Assembly (NCBI GenBank): GCA_023433985.1
Contig: JAEYTN010000384.1
Location: forward strand, 1-7,273
Direction: 5' to 3'
From: Pseudomonadota bacterium
Lineage (GTDB): Bacteria > Pseudomonadota > Alphaproteobacteria > Rhizobiales > Devosiaceae
DNA: 7,273 bases
Both the position numbers and the translations under genes were made by a program. The notes under the pieces are model-generated. The model saw only the letters and a list, made by a program, of their open reading frames with translations, did not search any database and was not told where the DNA came from. This document shows, piece by piece, positions 1 through 5,954 of the stretch. How positions within the stretch are numbered: the stretch's first letter is position 1; each line of letters opens with the position of its first letter.

Positions 1-193
1 CCGTGCCCGGATGGTGCGGCAGGCTCGGCTTGATGCCGTAGTGCCCGGTGATGATCATCAGGTCGTGGTTGTGGATGGGCGAGAGCAGCAGCTTCACCCG
101 GGCCTGCCCCGGGCCGGGCTCCGGCACCGGCACGTCGGCCACCCGCAGCACCTTGCGCGGGCTGCCGAACTCGTCGAACACGACGCTCTGCAT
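1..193 (-). CDS. MDR-family (quinone oxidoreductase-like) dehydrogenase, N-terminal part
   Basis: Only the first 64 codons lie in the window; the gene continues past its left edge. The protein starts MQSVVFDEFGSPRKVLRVAD, followed by a PVPEPGPGQARVKL stretch and then SPIHNHDLMIITGHYGIKP and LPHHPG. This is the usual opening of medium-chain dehydrogenase/reductase proteins (GroES-like fold): a first beta strand, the 'P.PGPG...V' turn, then the segment that leads to the PG-E-G motif. The usual first zinc ligand (Cys in G-x-C-H-x-D) is replaced by the S-P-I-H-N-H-D segment. That favours an NAD(P)H-dependent quinone or enoyl reductase rather than a classical zinc alcohol dehydrogenase, but the truncated fragment cannot settle it. 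A Shine-Dalgarno AAAGG begins inside the stop codon of the upstream LysR gene, 8 nt from the ATG, so the two genes are probably one transcript with coupled translation. The substrate is unknown. Confidence 0.85.
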   Translation of the reverse strand, partial: MQSVVFDEFGSPRKVLRVADVPVPEPGPGQARVKLLLSPIHNHDLMIITGHYGIKPSLPHHPGT

Positions 194-201
194 CGAAAAT
201 A

Positions 202-206
202 CCTTT
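202..206 (-). promoter_or_regulatory. Ribosome binding site of the MDR dehydrogenase, overlapping the LysR stop
   Basis: On the minus strand the LysR stop TGA (208-206) runs directly into AAAGG (206-202), followed after 8 nt by the ATG at 193. Good spacing and overlap with the preceding stop fix the start of the dehydrogenase and suggest that ribosomes ending on the LysR gene can restart on it. Confidence 0.6.
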
Positions 207-1114
207 CACGAAAAATCCGGGTCCCCCTCGAAGCGCTTCGCCACCACGTTGACGAAGCCGCGCACCTTGGGAGTGATGTTGCGGTTGGAGGGATACACCG
301 CATTGACGTCAACCGTGGCGATTTTCCAGTCGGGGAGAACGTGGACGAGCTTGCCGGCCCTCAGCGCCGCCCCGGTGAGGAACTCCGGCAGGTAGGTGAT
401 GCCGAGCCCGGCCACCGCTGCATCGCGCAGCGCGCCACCGTCGTTGAGCCAGATTTTCGGCGCCACCGCCACCCGCCGCTCAGCTCCGTCCCGCCGCAGC
501 ACCCAGAGCGCTCCCGCCCCGAGGCCGGAATGGTGGACGACGTCGTGCCCGGCGATCTCGTCGGGGGAAGCCGGTGCGCCGCGGCGCGCGAGATAGTCGG
601 GCGAAGCGGTCAGCGACACCGGCGAGGTGCCGAGCCGCCGCACGATCATCGCCGGGGCGTTGACCAGCGAGGCCCGTAGCGCCAGGTCGAACCCCTCCTC
701 GATGATATCGACCCGCCGCGAGGTCTGCTCGATGTCGAAGCTGACCTCGGGCTGCTCGGCCGCGTACTCCGCCATCGCCGGGATCAGGTAGCGCTGGCAA
801 AGCTCGTCGGGCGCCGTGAGTTTAATGCGGCCCGATGCTGACTGCTGGTGGCTTTGCGCAATCTGCGCCGCCTCCTGCGCTTGTCCGGCAATGCCACCCA
901 GCGCCTGCCGGTAGGCCGCACCTGCCGCCGTGAGCCGCACCGCCCGTGTCGAGCGCTGGAACAACCGCACCCCCAGCCGCTTTTCGAGTTCGCCGATCTG
1001 CGCCGAGACGGTCGCGCGCGACATGCCCAACTCATCCGCCACCGCGCCAAAGTTCAGCGTTTCTGAAAGTGCGATGAACACCGACACTCCGGCGAGCGGA
1101 TCGAGCGTTTTCAT
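206..1114 (-). CDS. LysR-family transcriptional regulator (CrgA-like)
   Basis: A 302-residue protein, the normal length for LysR regulators. The N-terminal winged helix-turn-helix spans about residues 5-64. The typical pattern is visible as F-x-ALSE-x-x-NF at 13-22, then ADELGMSRATVSAQIGELEK (26-45), then RLGVRLFQRSTR (46-57) and V-RLTAAG (59-65). A linker helix runs to about residue 90, followed by a periplasmic-binding-protein-like effector domain (about 95-295). A-V-AGLGI-YLPEFL at 233-246 and the G-L-H-VLPDW-I stretch near 254-264 match the CrgA-like subgroup. The start ATG has a weak AGGA 11 nt upstream. The gene diverges from the cupin gene across a region with a perfect inverted repeat, and a dehydrogenase lies immediately downstream. 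LysR proteins normally control a divergent neighbour and themselves, so the cupin and the dehydrogenase are the likely targets. The inducer cannot be read from the sequence. Confidence 0.95.
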   Translation of the reverse strand: MKTLDPLAGVSVFIALSETLNFGAVADELGMSRATVSAQIGELEKRLGVRLFQRSTRAVRLTAAGAAYRQALGGIAGQAQEAAQIAQSHQQSASGRIKLTAPDELCQRYLIPAMAEYAAEQPEVSFDIEQTSRRVDIIEEGFDLALRASLVNAPAMIVRRLGTSPVSLTASPDYLARRGAPASPDEIAGHDVVHHSGLGAGALWVLRRDGAERRVAVAPKIWLNDGGALRDAAVAGLGITYLPEFLTGAALRAGKLVHVLPDWKIATVDVNAVYPSNRNITPKVRGFVNVVAKRFEGDPDFS

Positions 1115-1128
1115 TGGCGCAACTATCC

Positions 1129-1160
1129 TGATAATCCCGTTCGATCATCGGGATTATCAT
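1129..1160. promoter_or_regulatory. Inverted-repeat operator with divergent -10 elements between LysR and cupin genes
   Basis: Perfect 11-bp arms TGATAATCCCG (1129-1139) and CGGGATTATCA (1149-1159) flank a 9-bp AT-rich spacer, so equivalent bases are 20 bp, about two helical turns, apart. This is the geometry expected for a dimer or tetramer binding one DNA face. Each arm carries a TATCA core. On the plus strand TATCAT (1155-1160) is a 5/6 match to a -10 element for the cupin gene; on the minus strand TATCAG (1133-1128) could be the LysR -10. No good -35 is seen for either, which fits regulator-dependent or occluded promoters. The binding protein is inferred to be the adjacent LysR. A shorter palindrome CGAT-C-ATCG lies inside at 1142-1150. 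Confidence 0.7.
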
Positions 1161-1229
1161 GGAAGCCGTCCGGGCGTAACTCTCCGCCATCGAAACGCGG
1201 CTGCTGCCGCCAAACCGGAGCTACGAAAG

Positions 1230-1712
1230 ATGCTGAAATCACCTGCCGTCTCTCCCGCCGGGGAGTTCCGCCGCGTCAACGCCTTCGGCGCGCTCGACCT
1301 CAGGATCGTCTCGGCGGCCACCGAAGGCGAGATGGCCGTCTGGGAGACGGTCGTTGCCCCCGAGGCCGGCCCGCCGCTCCATGTCCACTACGCCGAGGAC
1401 GAGACCTTCTACGTGCTCGCGGGCATTTTCTCGATCACCATCGGCGAGCGCTCGATCGTCGCCAGCCCCGGCGCCACCATGTTCCTGCCGCGCGGCATCC
1501 CGCATACGTTCAGGAACATCGGCGGCACGGTGGGGCGCATCCTCTGCATGGCGACGCCGGGCGGCTTCGAGGAGTTCTTCCTCGAAATCGAACGCACCGG
1601 CGCCGACGATCCGGCCGAGATCGCCGCGATCGCGAAGAAGTACCGGCTGGAATTCGTCGAGCCCGCCCCCAAGGCCAAGGCCCAGACCTACGAGGACGCG
1701 CTCTCCGGCTGA
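1230..1712 (+). CDS. Single-domain cupin protein
   Basis: A 160-residue protein with one cupin beta barrel in the middle. Cupin motif 1 is complete at residues 51-65 (HVH, four residues, E58, six residues, G65), and motif 2 is complete at 81-96 (G81, P87-x-G89, H92, N96). H51, H53, E58 and H92 are therefore the expected metal ligands, so this is probably a metal-binding cupin, either an enzyme or a small-molecule sensor. The C-terminal tail, from GGFEEFFLEI (111-120) on, is mostly helical and typical of cupin_2 proteins with a quercetin-2,3-dioxygenase-like label; the real substrate is not known. The start at 1230 has GGAG (1217-1220) 9 nt upstream. The open frame extends back to 930, but that extension runs antisense through the LysR gene and its promoter and is not credible. 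Divergence from the LysR gene suggests that this is its regulated target. Confidence 0.9.
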   Translation: MLKSPAVSPAGEFRRVNAFGALDLRIVSAATEGEMAVWETVVAPEAGPPLHVHYAEDETFYVLAGIFSITIGERSIVASPGATMFLPRGIPHTFRNIGGTVGRILCMATPGGFEEFFLEIERTGADDPAEIAAIAKKYRLEFVEPAPKAKAQTYEDALSG

Positions 1713-1724
1713 TCCGTCAGCCGG
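1705..1724. terminator. Convergent hairpin containing both stop codons
   Basis: CCGGCTGA-TCCG-TCAGCCGG forms a perfect 8-bp stem with a 4-nt loop. The left arm holds the cupin TGA (1710-1712) and the right arm holds the RES gene stop (TCA on plus, 1717-1719). It is the only sequence between two convergent genes and is symmetric, so it can act in both directions. A short TTT (1725-1727) follows on the plus strand and no U-run on the minus strand, so intrinsic termination strength is uncertain. Confidence 0.6.
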
Positions 1725-2418
1725 TTTCCACCGCAAACACCTCGCGGGACCCGGCATCGCGGTAGAAATCCACCCGTTCCCCGTCCCAGTGGTAGTCGAG
1801 GTGGCGCCCCTGCACCGGGTTATGCGCCAGGTCCGGATAGAACAGGCCGACGCAAAGCCCGCCCGGATGCCGGACGCTGGGATAGAGCACGCCGTCGCTC
1901 CCGGCCCGCTGGAGCCCTGCCGCCACCGCCTGCGCCGCGCGATAGTCCACCGGGTCGAACACGGCCGGTTGCGCCTCGTGCAGGTCGTGCAGCCGGCCAT
2001 CGACATCAAGCACGATCTCGCGGAACTGCGAGGTCCAGCCCTCCGGCTGGCGCGTCGCCGCCATGAAGCGCGCATGGTGGTGCATGGTCTCGAACAGCGC
2101 CGTCTCGAAGGCCTTGGCTACATAAAGCACGCCATAGCTGCCGTCCGAGAACCGGCTCGGCCGGTCGGGCGTCGCATGAGTGAAGGGCGACATCAGGTAG
2201 CTCGCGCCCGGTCCCGACACCCGGCGGCCGGGTGGCACCAGGTCGAGCCGTCCTACCGCCTCGAGCACGCGTGGATTGGTCTTCTGCTCGGCCGCGAGCA
2301 GCAGCGGCCAGTCGGCCGGGTCGGCAATGTCCTCGAACAGGTCGATCGGCGGATAGAGGCTGCGGACGATCCGCACCGCCCCCCGCCACGTCACCGGCTC
2401 GACCGGATAGTCGGTCAC
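1717..2418 (-). CDS. RES-domain toxin of a RES-Xre toxin-antitoxin system
   Basis: A 233-residue protein with a full RES domain, named for its conserved Arg, Glu and Ser. Visible landmarks are the N-terminal Arg region WRGAVRIVRS (11-20) followed by the family segment YPPIDLFEDIADPADWP (22-38), the motif RFSDGSYGVLY (89-99) followed by the Glu helix AFETALFETMHH (103-114), and the Ser region DGVLYPSVRHPGGLCV (175-190) with S181, R183 and C189. Characterised family members (MbcT, P. putida Res, ParT) use this ART-like pocket on NAD+, either degrading it or transferring ADP-ribose to a target; which reaction applies here is not visible. All three signature residues are present, so the toxin looks intact. 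It starts with GTG, which overlaps the antitoxin stop by 4 bp (GTGA, 2415-2418), so translation is probably coupled. It ends inside the hairpin shared with the cupin gene. Confidence 0.92.
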   Translation of the reverse strand: MTDYPVEPVTWRGAVRIVRSLYPPIDLFEDIADPADWPLLLAAEQKTNPRVLEAVGRLDLVPPGRRVSGPGASYLMSPFTHATPDRPSRFSDGSYGVLYVAKAFETALFETMHHHARFMAATRQPEGWTSQFREIVLDVDGRLHDLHEAQPAVFDPVDYRAAQAVAAGLQRAGSDGVLYPSVRHPGGLCVGLFYPDLAHNPVQGRHLDYHWDGERVDFYRDAGSREVFAVETG

Positions 2419-2831
2419 CAGCCCCGCTCGGCATCGAGGTAACGGCGCACCCGCATCAGGTCGGTGAGCTCGCCCTGCAGCATCACGTCAAGCGCCCGCT
2501 GCCCGCCAAACGCCGCGTTCGGCGCCTTCACCCACTGATAGGCCCGCTGCGGCTCGCGGAAGATGATCCTGAGCGCCTTGTGGATGCCCATCAGGTTGGA
2601 AAGCCGCGCCCGCCCGTCACGCCCGATCCGCCCGACCTCGCCCGCCTTCCAGCGCGCGAAGGTCCGCACCGGCAGGTCGAGCAGCGTTGCCGCCTCCGCA
2701 TCGGTGAGGCTCCACAGCCGGAACAGGTTCACCACCGCCCGGAACATCGCCGCCGCTTCCGCATCGGTGATGCCGGCATCGGTGACCTCGGGGGCCAGGG
2801 TATCGACGAGTTGCAAGGCAGCCTGTGTCAT
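2415..2831 (-). CDS. Xre/MbcA/ParS-type antitoxin (DUF2384 toxin-binding domain)
   Basis: A 138-residue antitoxin partner of the RES toxin. The N-terminal half is helical with a degenerate helix-turn-helix: LFRLWSLTDAEAATLLDLP (37-55), then VRTFARWKAGE (55-65), where one helix would read DNA. The C-terminal domain (about 85-138) is the toxin-binding unit: HKALRIIFREP (85-94), W100-V-K-APN, AFGGQRALDVMLQG (107-120), then LMRVRRYLDAERGW (125-138), with the usual C-terminal helix ending in Trp. In solved complexes of this family the C-terminal part sits over the toxin's NAD pocket. The ATG at 2831 is chosen because the only upstream in-frame alternative, a TTG at 2867, is the first triplet of a good -35 element; starting there would put the promoter inside the gene. 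It is the first gene of a two-gene operon with the toxin. Confidence 0.92.
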   Translation of the reverse strand: MTQAALQLVDTLAPEVTDAGITDAEAAAMFRAVVNLFRLWSLTDAEAATLLDLPVRTFARWKAGEVGRIGRDGRARLSNLMGIHKALRIIFREPQRAYQWVKAPNAAFGGQRALDVMLQGELTDLMRVRRYLDAERGW

Positions 2832-2838
2832 GTGGCGT

Positions 2839-2868
2839 AAGATAGGCGTCTGAATGCCAGATGGCAAT
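2839..2868 (-). promoter_or_regulatory. Promoter and palindromic operator of the toxin-antitoxin operon
   Basis: Read on the minus strand, TTGCCA (2867-2862), a 17-bp spacer and TATCTT (2844-2839) form a sigma-70-like promoter. A palindrome, AATGCCA-GA-TGGCAAT on the plus strand (2853-2868, arms matching 6 of 7), covers the -35 and part of the spacer, which suits autorepression by the antitoxin or TA complex. Only 7 nt separate the -10 from the ATG at 2831, so transcription should begin at or next to the start codon, giving a leaderless mRNA. Confidence 0.6.
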
Positions 2869-2891
2869 AGCCAATCCCGACGGTCGTCGCC

Positions 2892-4022
2892 TCAGTCCAG
2901 CGTCTGCCGGTACCGCAGCATCGCAATGCCGGAGATGACCACGAGGAGCACCGTCAGCGCCCCGAGTTCCCCCGTCACGTCGGCCAGCTCGCCGCCCTTC
3001 AGCATCACCTTGCGCACGATCTTCAGGAAATGTGTCGCCGGCACGACGTTGGCGAGCACCTGCGCCCAATTGGGCATCGCGGCGAACGGAAACAGGAAGC
3101 CCGACAGCAGCACCGAAGGCAGGATGGTGAACATCGAAAGCTGCATCGCCTGCATCTGCGAGCGCACCGCCGCCGAGATCAGGAACCCGACCGCCAGGTT
3201 GACCACGATGAACAGGTTGAAGCCGATGAAGAACGCCCACCACGAGCCCTCGAACGGCACCTGGAAGATGGTGATGCCCGTGATGAGGAACACCACCGTC
3301 TGCACATAGCCGACGAACACATAGGGCAGGATCTTGCCCAGCATCACCTCGAGCGGCCGGGCCGGCGTGGCGATCAGCATTTCCATCGTGCCTCGCTCGC
3401 TTTCCTTCACGATGGCGACGGCCGTCATCATCACCATGGTCATCGAGAGGATGATGGCGAGGAGGCCCGGCACGATGTTGGTCGAAGTCCTGCCTTCCGG
3501 GTTGTACTGGCGATGCACCGCCACCGAGAACGGCGCCGCCGCGCCCGCCGAGGCGGCGACGGGGCCGGTCAGCGTCTCGCCGATCGCCGTCTGCACCACG
3601 CCGCTCAGGGCTCCCACCGCGCCGCCCACCGCCGACGGGTCGGACGCATCGGCGACCACCAGCAGCTCGGGCCGCATGCCGCGGAGCACGTCCCGCTCGA
3701 AATCCGGCGGGATGACGACGACGAAGTTGGCGTCGCCCCGGCGCAGCGCCTCCTCGCCCTCCGCGACTCCGGCGACCGGACCCTTGAAGTCGAAATACGA
3801 GGAGTTCTGCATCCCGGCGATCACCGCGCGGGTCAGCGGCCCGTTGTCGCCCATCTCGACCAGCGTCGGCAGGTGGCGCGCGTCGGAGTTGATGATGAAG
3901 CCGAAGAGCAATAGCTGCATGATCGGCAGCCCGATCATCATCGCAAACGTGACGTGGTCGCGCCGCATCTGGATGAATTCCTTGTAGAGCACGGCGCCGA
4001 ACCGTTGCAGCGAGAAGCTCAC
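2892..4022 (-). CDS. ABC-2 family exporter permease (YbhS/YbhR-like)
   Basis: A 376-residue inner-membrane protein with the ABC-2 export permease layout. It has a cytoplasmic N-terminal segment YKEFIQMRRD (13-22), TM1 at about 25-45, a large periplasmic domain (about 46-180) rich in A/G/D, then TM segments near 183-206, 232-254, 262-284, 294-315 and 352-370. The conserved cytoplasmic loop ESERGTMEMLIATPARPLEV (207-226) between TM2 and TM3, the LLSGFLFPFAAMPNWAQ stretch (305-321) and VVPATHFLKIVR (326-337) are family hallmarks. It is the translocation subunit for the ATPase encoded just upstream and would dimerise with itself, since no second permease is present. The GTG start follows the ATPase stop by 10 bp, with AGGGAG starting in the TAG stop and lying 5 nt away, so the two are coupled. 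The substrate is not evident; relatives export drugs or other amphipathic compounds. Confidence 0.93.
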   Translation of the reverse strand: MSFSLQRFGAVLYKEFIQMRRDHVTFAMMIGLPIMQLLLFGFIINSDARHLPTLVEMGDNGPLTRAVIAGMQNSSYFDFKGPVAGVAEGEEALRRGDANFVVVIPPDFERDVLRGMRPELLVVADASDPSAVGGAVGALSGVVQTAIGETLTGPVAASAGAAAPFSVAVHRQYNPEGRTSTNIVPGLLAIILSMTMVMMTAVAIVKESERGTMEMLIATPARPLEVMLGKILPYVFVGYVQTVVFLITGITIFQVPFEGSWWAFFIGFNLFIVVNLAVGFLISAAVRSQMQAMQLSMFTILPSVLLSGFLFPFAAMPNWAQVLANVVPATHFLKIVRKVMLKGGELADVTGELGALTVLLVVISGIAMLRYRQTLD

Positions 4023-4032
4023 GGCGCGCTCC

Positions 4033-4989
4033 CTAGGCGGCCTTCGCGGGCGCCGCGAAATTGTCGCGCGCCCCCGCCATCAGGTAGATGAACGCCTCCT
4101 CGAGCCCCGCCACCTGCAGGCTCCACCGGTGCGTACCCTCGGTCTCGAGCCGCTTCACCGTCGCCCCCAACGTCTCCCTGTCGGTACCCGAAACGTGCAG
4201 CACGGTGCCGAAGCGCGCCACCTGCACCACGCCGGGCTCGGCCTTGAGCCGCGCTTCGAGCGCCGGCAGGTCAGGCCCCTCGACCCGCCAGGTCTCGAGC
4301 CCGACGAGCTCGGGGATCTTCGCCGATGGCCCGTCGATCAGCTTCTTGCCGTAGGCGATGTAGGTGATGAAATCGCACTGCACCGCCTCGTCCATGTAGT
4401 GGGTCGAGACCAGCACGGTGACGCCCCGTGCCGAAAGCCGCCGGATCTCGTCCCAGAAGTCGCGCCGCGCCTTGGGGTCGACGCCGGCCGTCGGCTCGTC
4501 GAGCAGCAGCAACAGCGGGTTGTGGATGAGACAGGCGGCGAGTGCCAGCCGCTGCTTCCAGCCCCCCGACAGCGACCCCGCGAGCTGCTTCTGGCGATCG
4601 GCCAGCCCCAGGTCCGCCAGCGCCTGGTCGACGCGCTGCCTGCGGTTGTCGATACGGTACATGCGCCCCACGAAATCGAGGTTCTCGCGGATCGACAGGT
4701 CCTCGTAGAGCGAGAACTTCTGCGTCATGTAGCCGACCTGCTCCTTGATCCGGCCCGCCTCCTTGCGGACGTCGAAGCCGAGGCAGGTGCCCTCGCCTGC
4801 ATCGGGCGTGAGCAGGCCGCAGAGCATGCGGATGGTCGTGGTCTTGCCCGAGCCGTTCGGCCCCAGGAAGCCGTAGATGGCGCCGCGCGGCACCTTGATG
4901 TCGAAATTGTCGACCACCCGGCGCTCGCCGAAGCTCTTGGTAAGGCCCGTGACGTCGATCACCGGCGCGTCGGTTTCAGTGCTCGACAT
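4033..4989 (-). CDS. ABC-2 exporter ATP-binding protein, single nucleotide-binding domain
   Basis: A 318-residue cytoplasmic ATPase. It shows Walker A GPNGSGKTT (43-51), the Q-loop Gln at about 90 in YMTQKFSLYEDLS, the ABC signature LSGGWKQR (140-147), Walker B LLLLDEP (160-166) with catalytic E165, D-loop AGVD (168-171) and H-loop H197 in STHYMDEA. A C-terminal regulatory extension (about 230-300) of alpha/beta type follows, as in DrrA/CcmA-like exporter ATPases. All catalytic residues are intact, so it should power the neighbouring permease as a homodimer. E. coli YbhF, in the comparable operon, has two such domains fused; this one has a single domain. The ATG overlaps the 3' end of the HlyD gene by 14 bp, and GGAG (5000-4997) lies 7 nt upstream within that gene, so the start is well supported. 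Confidence 0.96.
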   Translation of the reverse strand: MSSTETDAPVIDVTGLTKSFGERRVVDNFDIKVPRGAIYGFLGPNGSGKTTTIRMLCGLLTPDAGEGTCLGFDVRKEAGRIKEQVGYMTQKFSLYEDLSIRENLDFVGRMYRIDNRRQRVDQALADLGLADRQKQLAGSLSGGWKQRLALAACLIHNPLLLLLDEPTAGVDPKARRDFWDEIRRLSARGVTVLVSTHYMDEAVQCDFITYIAYGKKLIDGPSAKIPELVGLETWRVEGPDLPALEARLKAEPGVVQVARFGTVLHVSGTDRETLGATVKRLETEGTHRWSLQVAGLEEAFIYLMAGARDNFAAPAKAA

Positions 4990-5944
4990 CGGCTCGCTCC
5001 ACCGTAACCGGCTGGCCCGGATGCAGGGCGCCCGCCTCCAGCGTCGCCTCGGCGAGGAAGCTCAGCCGCTGCCGCTCGTCGCGCGAGTAGATCACCGGCG
5101 GGGTGAACTGCGGCTCGGCGGCGAAGTAGCTGACCGTGGCCGTCAGCCCTTTCGGACAGCCGTCGCAGCTCACCGCTACGCGGTCGCCCAGCGCAAACTC
5201 CGGCCGCACCGCCTCGGGCAGGTAGAACTTCACCTTGAGCGCGCCCTCGGGGAGGATCGAAAGCACCGGTGCGCCGGCCGCCGTCATCTCGCCCTCGTCG
5301 AAATAGAGCCGCTCGATGCGGCCCGCCGCCGGCGCCAGCACCGTGCGGTCGGCGAGGTCCGCCTTCGCCTTCTCGGCATCGGCCCGCGCCGCCGCCAGAT
5401 TGGCCTCCGCCGCCCATTGCTGCGCGTCGCGCGCCGGCAGCTCGGCCACCTTGAGCTGCGCCTGCAGCTGCCGCACCTGCGCCTCGGCGCTGGCGAGGGT
5501 GGCGCGGTCCTGGTCGAGCCGCGCCTGCGTCACCACGCCTTCGGCGAACAGCTTGCCCGACCGGGCGGAACTGTCCCGCGCCAGCCGCAGATCCGACTCG
5601 GCCTTGCTGAGCGAGGCGCGGATCACGTCGATCTCGTCCTGTCGGCTGCCGGTGCTGAGGTTCTGGAGGTTCGCCTCGGCCGCCATGACCCGCGCCTCGG
5701 CCCCGGTGACGACTGCCACCTGCCCGTCCTGCTTCAGCGTGAACAGCAGGTCGCCCCTGGCCACCACGTCACCCTGGCGCACCGCCAGCGTCTCGACCTG
5801 CCCCGCCGTGGCGGGCGCGGCATAGACGTAGTCGGCCTCGACATAGCCGTTCCAGCGCGGCGCCTCCGTCATCCCGAAGCCGGGGATGACGAGCGCGATC
5901 AGCCCGCTGATCCAGGCCAGCACCGATGCAAAGAACTCTTCCAT
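4976..5944 (-). CDS. HlyD/YbhG-like periplasmic adaptor (membrane fusion protein)
   Basis: A 322-residue adaptor that would link the inner-membrane ABC transporter to the outer membrane. It has an N-terminal uncleaved membrane anchor at about 4-25 (FFASVLAWISGLIALVIPGF) and no lipobox Cys. The first half of the lipoyl domain is near 32-73 (G-V-EADYVYAAPATAGQVETL). A long Ala/Glu/Arg-rich coiled-coil hairpin runs from about 81 to 198, then the second lipoyl half ADLADRTVLAPAAGRIERL (195-213) and a beta-barrel. YSRDERQRLSFLAEATL (286-302) and PGQPVTV (309-315) are typical of YbhG relatives. An ATG at 5950 is also in frame, but AGGA (5955-5952) is 1 nt from it and 7 nt from the ATG at 5944, so 5944 is preferred. 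The stop overlaps the ATPase gene; the SD begins inside the TetR stop codon. Confidence 0.94.
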   Translation of the reverse strand: MEEFFASVLAWISGLIALVIPGFGMTEAPRWNGYVEADYVYAAPATAGQVETLAVRQGDVVARGDLLFTLKQDGQVAVVTGAEARVMAAEANLQNLSTGSRQDEIDVIRASLSKAESDLRLARDSSARSGKLFAEGVVTQARLDQDRATLASAEAQVRQLQAQLKVAELPARDAQQWAAEANLAAARADAEKAKADLADRTVLAPAAGRIERLYFDEGEMTAAGAPVLSILPEGALKVKFYLPEAVRPEFALGDRVAVSCDGCPKGLTATVSYFAAEPQFTPPVIYSRDERQRLSFLAEATLEAGALHPGQPVTVERADVEH

Positions 5945-5954
5945 CGCCATTTCC

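Noticed and set aside
1159..1179. Six-codon micro-ORF (MEAVRA) in the cupin leader
   Set aside because: Its ATG falls in the operator arm at the predicted -10, there is no SD before it, and it has no codons suggesting attenuation.
1197..1210. GCGGC-TGCT-GCCGC hairpin in the cupin leader, as a riboswitch or attenuator
   Set aside because: Only 5 bp of GC-rich stem, no second structure and no conserved riboswitch core; expected by chance at this GC content.
930..1229. Upstream extension of the cupin reading frame by 100 codons
   Set aside because: It runs antisense through the LysR DNA-binding domain and across the intergenic operator, has no homology-like content, and a good SD (GGAG, 1217-1220) precedes the internal ATG at 1230.
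2832..2867. TTG start for the antitoxin, adding 12 residues
   Set aside because: The TTG is the first triplet of a good -35 element (TTGCCA), and the codons from it span the promoter; the ATG at 2831 fits the family better.
3030..3914. Long plus-strand open frames opposite the exporter, regulator and LysR genes (for example 3030-3914, 4129-5007, 4877-5995)
   Set aside because: Their products are low-complexity strings rich in Arg, His, Pro and Asp, typical of antisense shadows in GC-rich genes; the minus-strand products have clear families and motifs.
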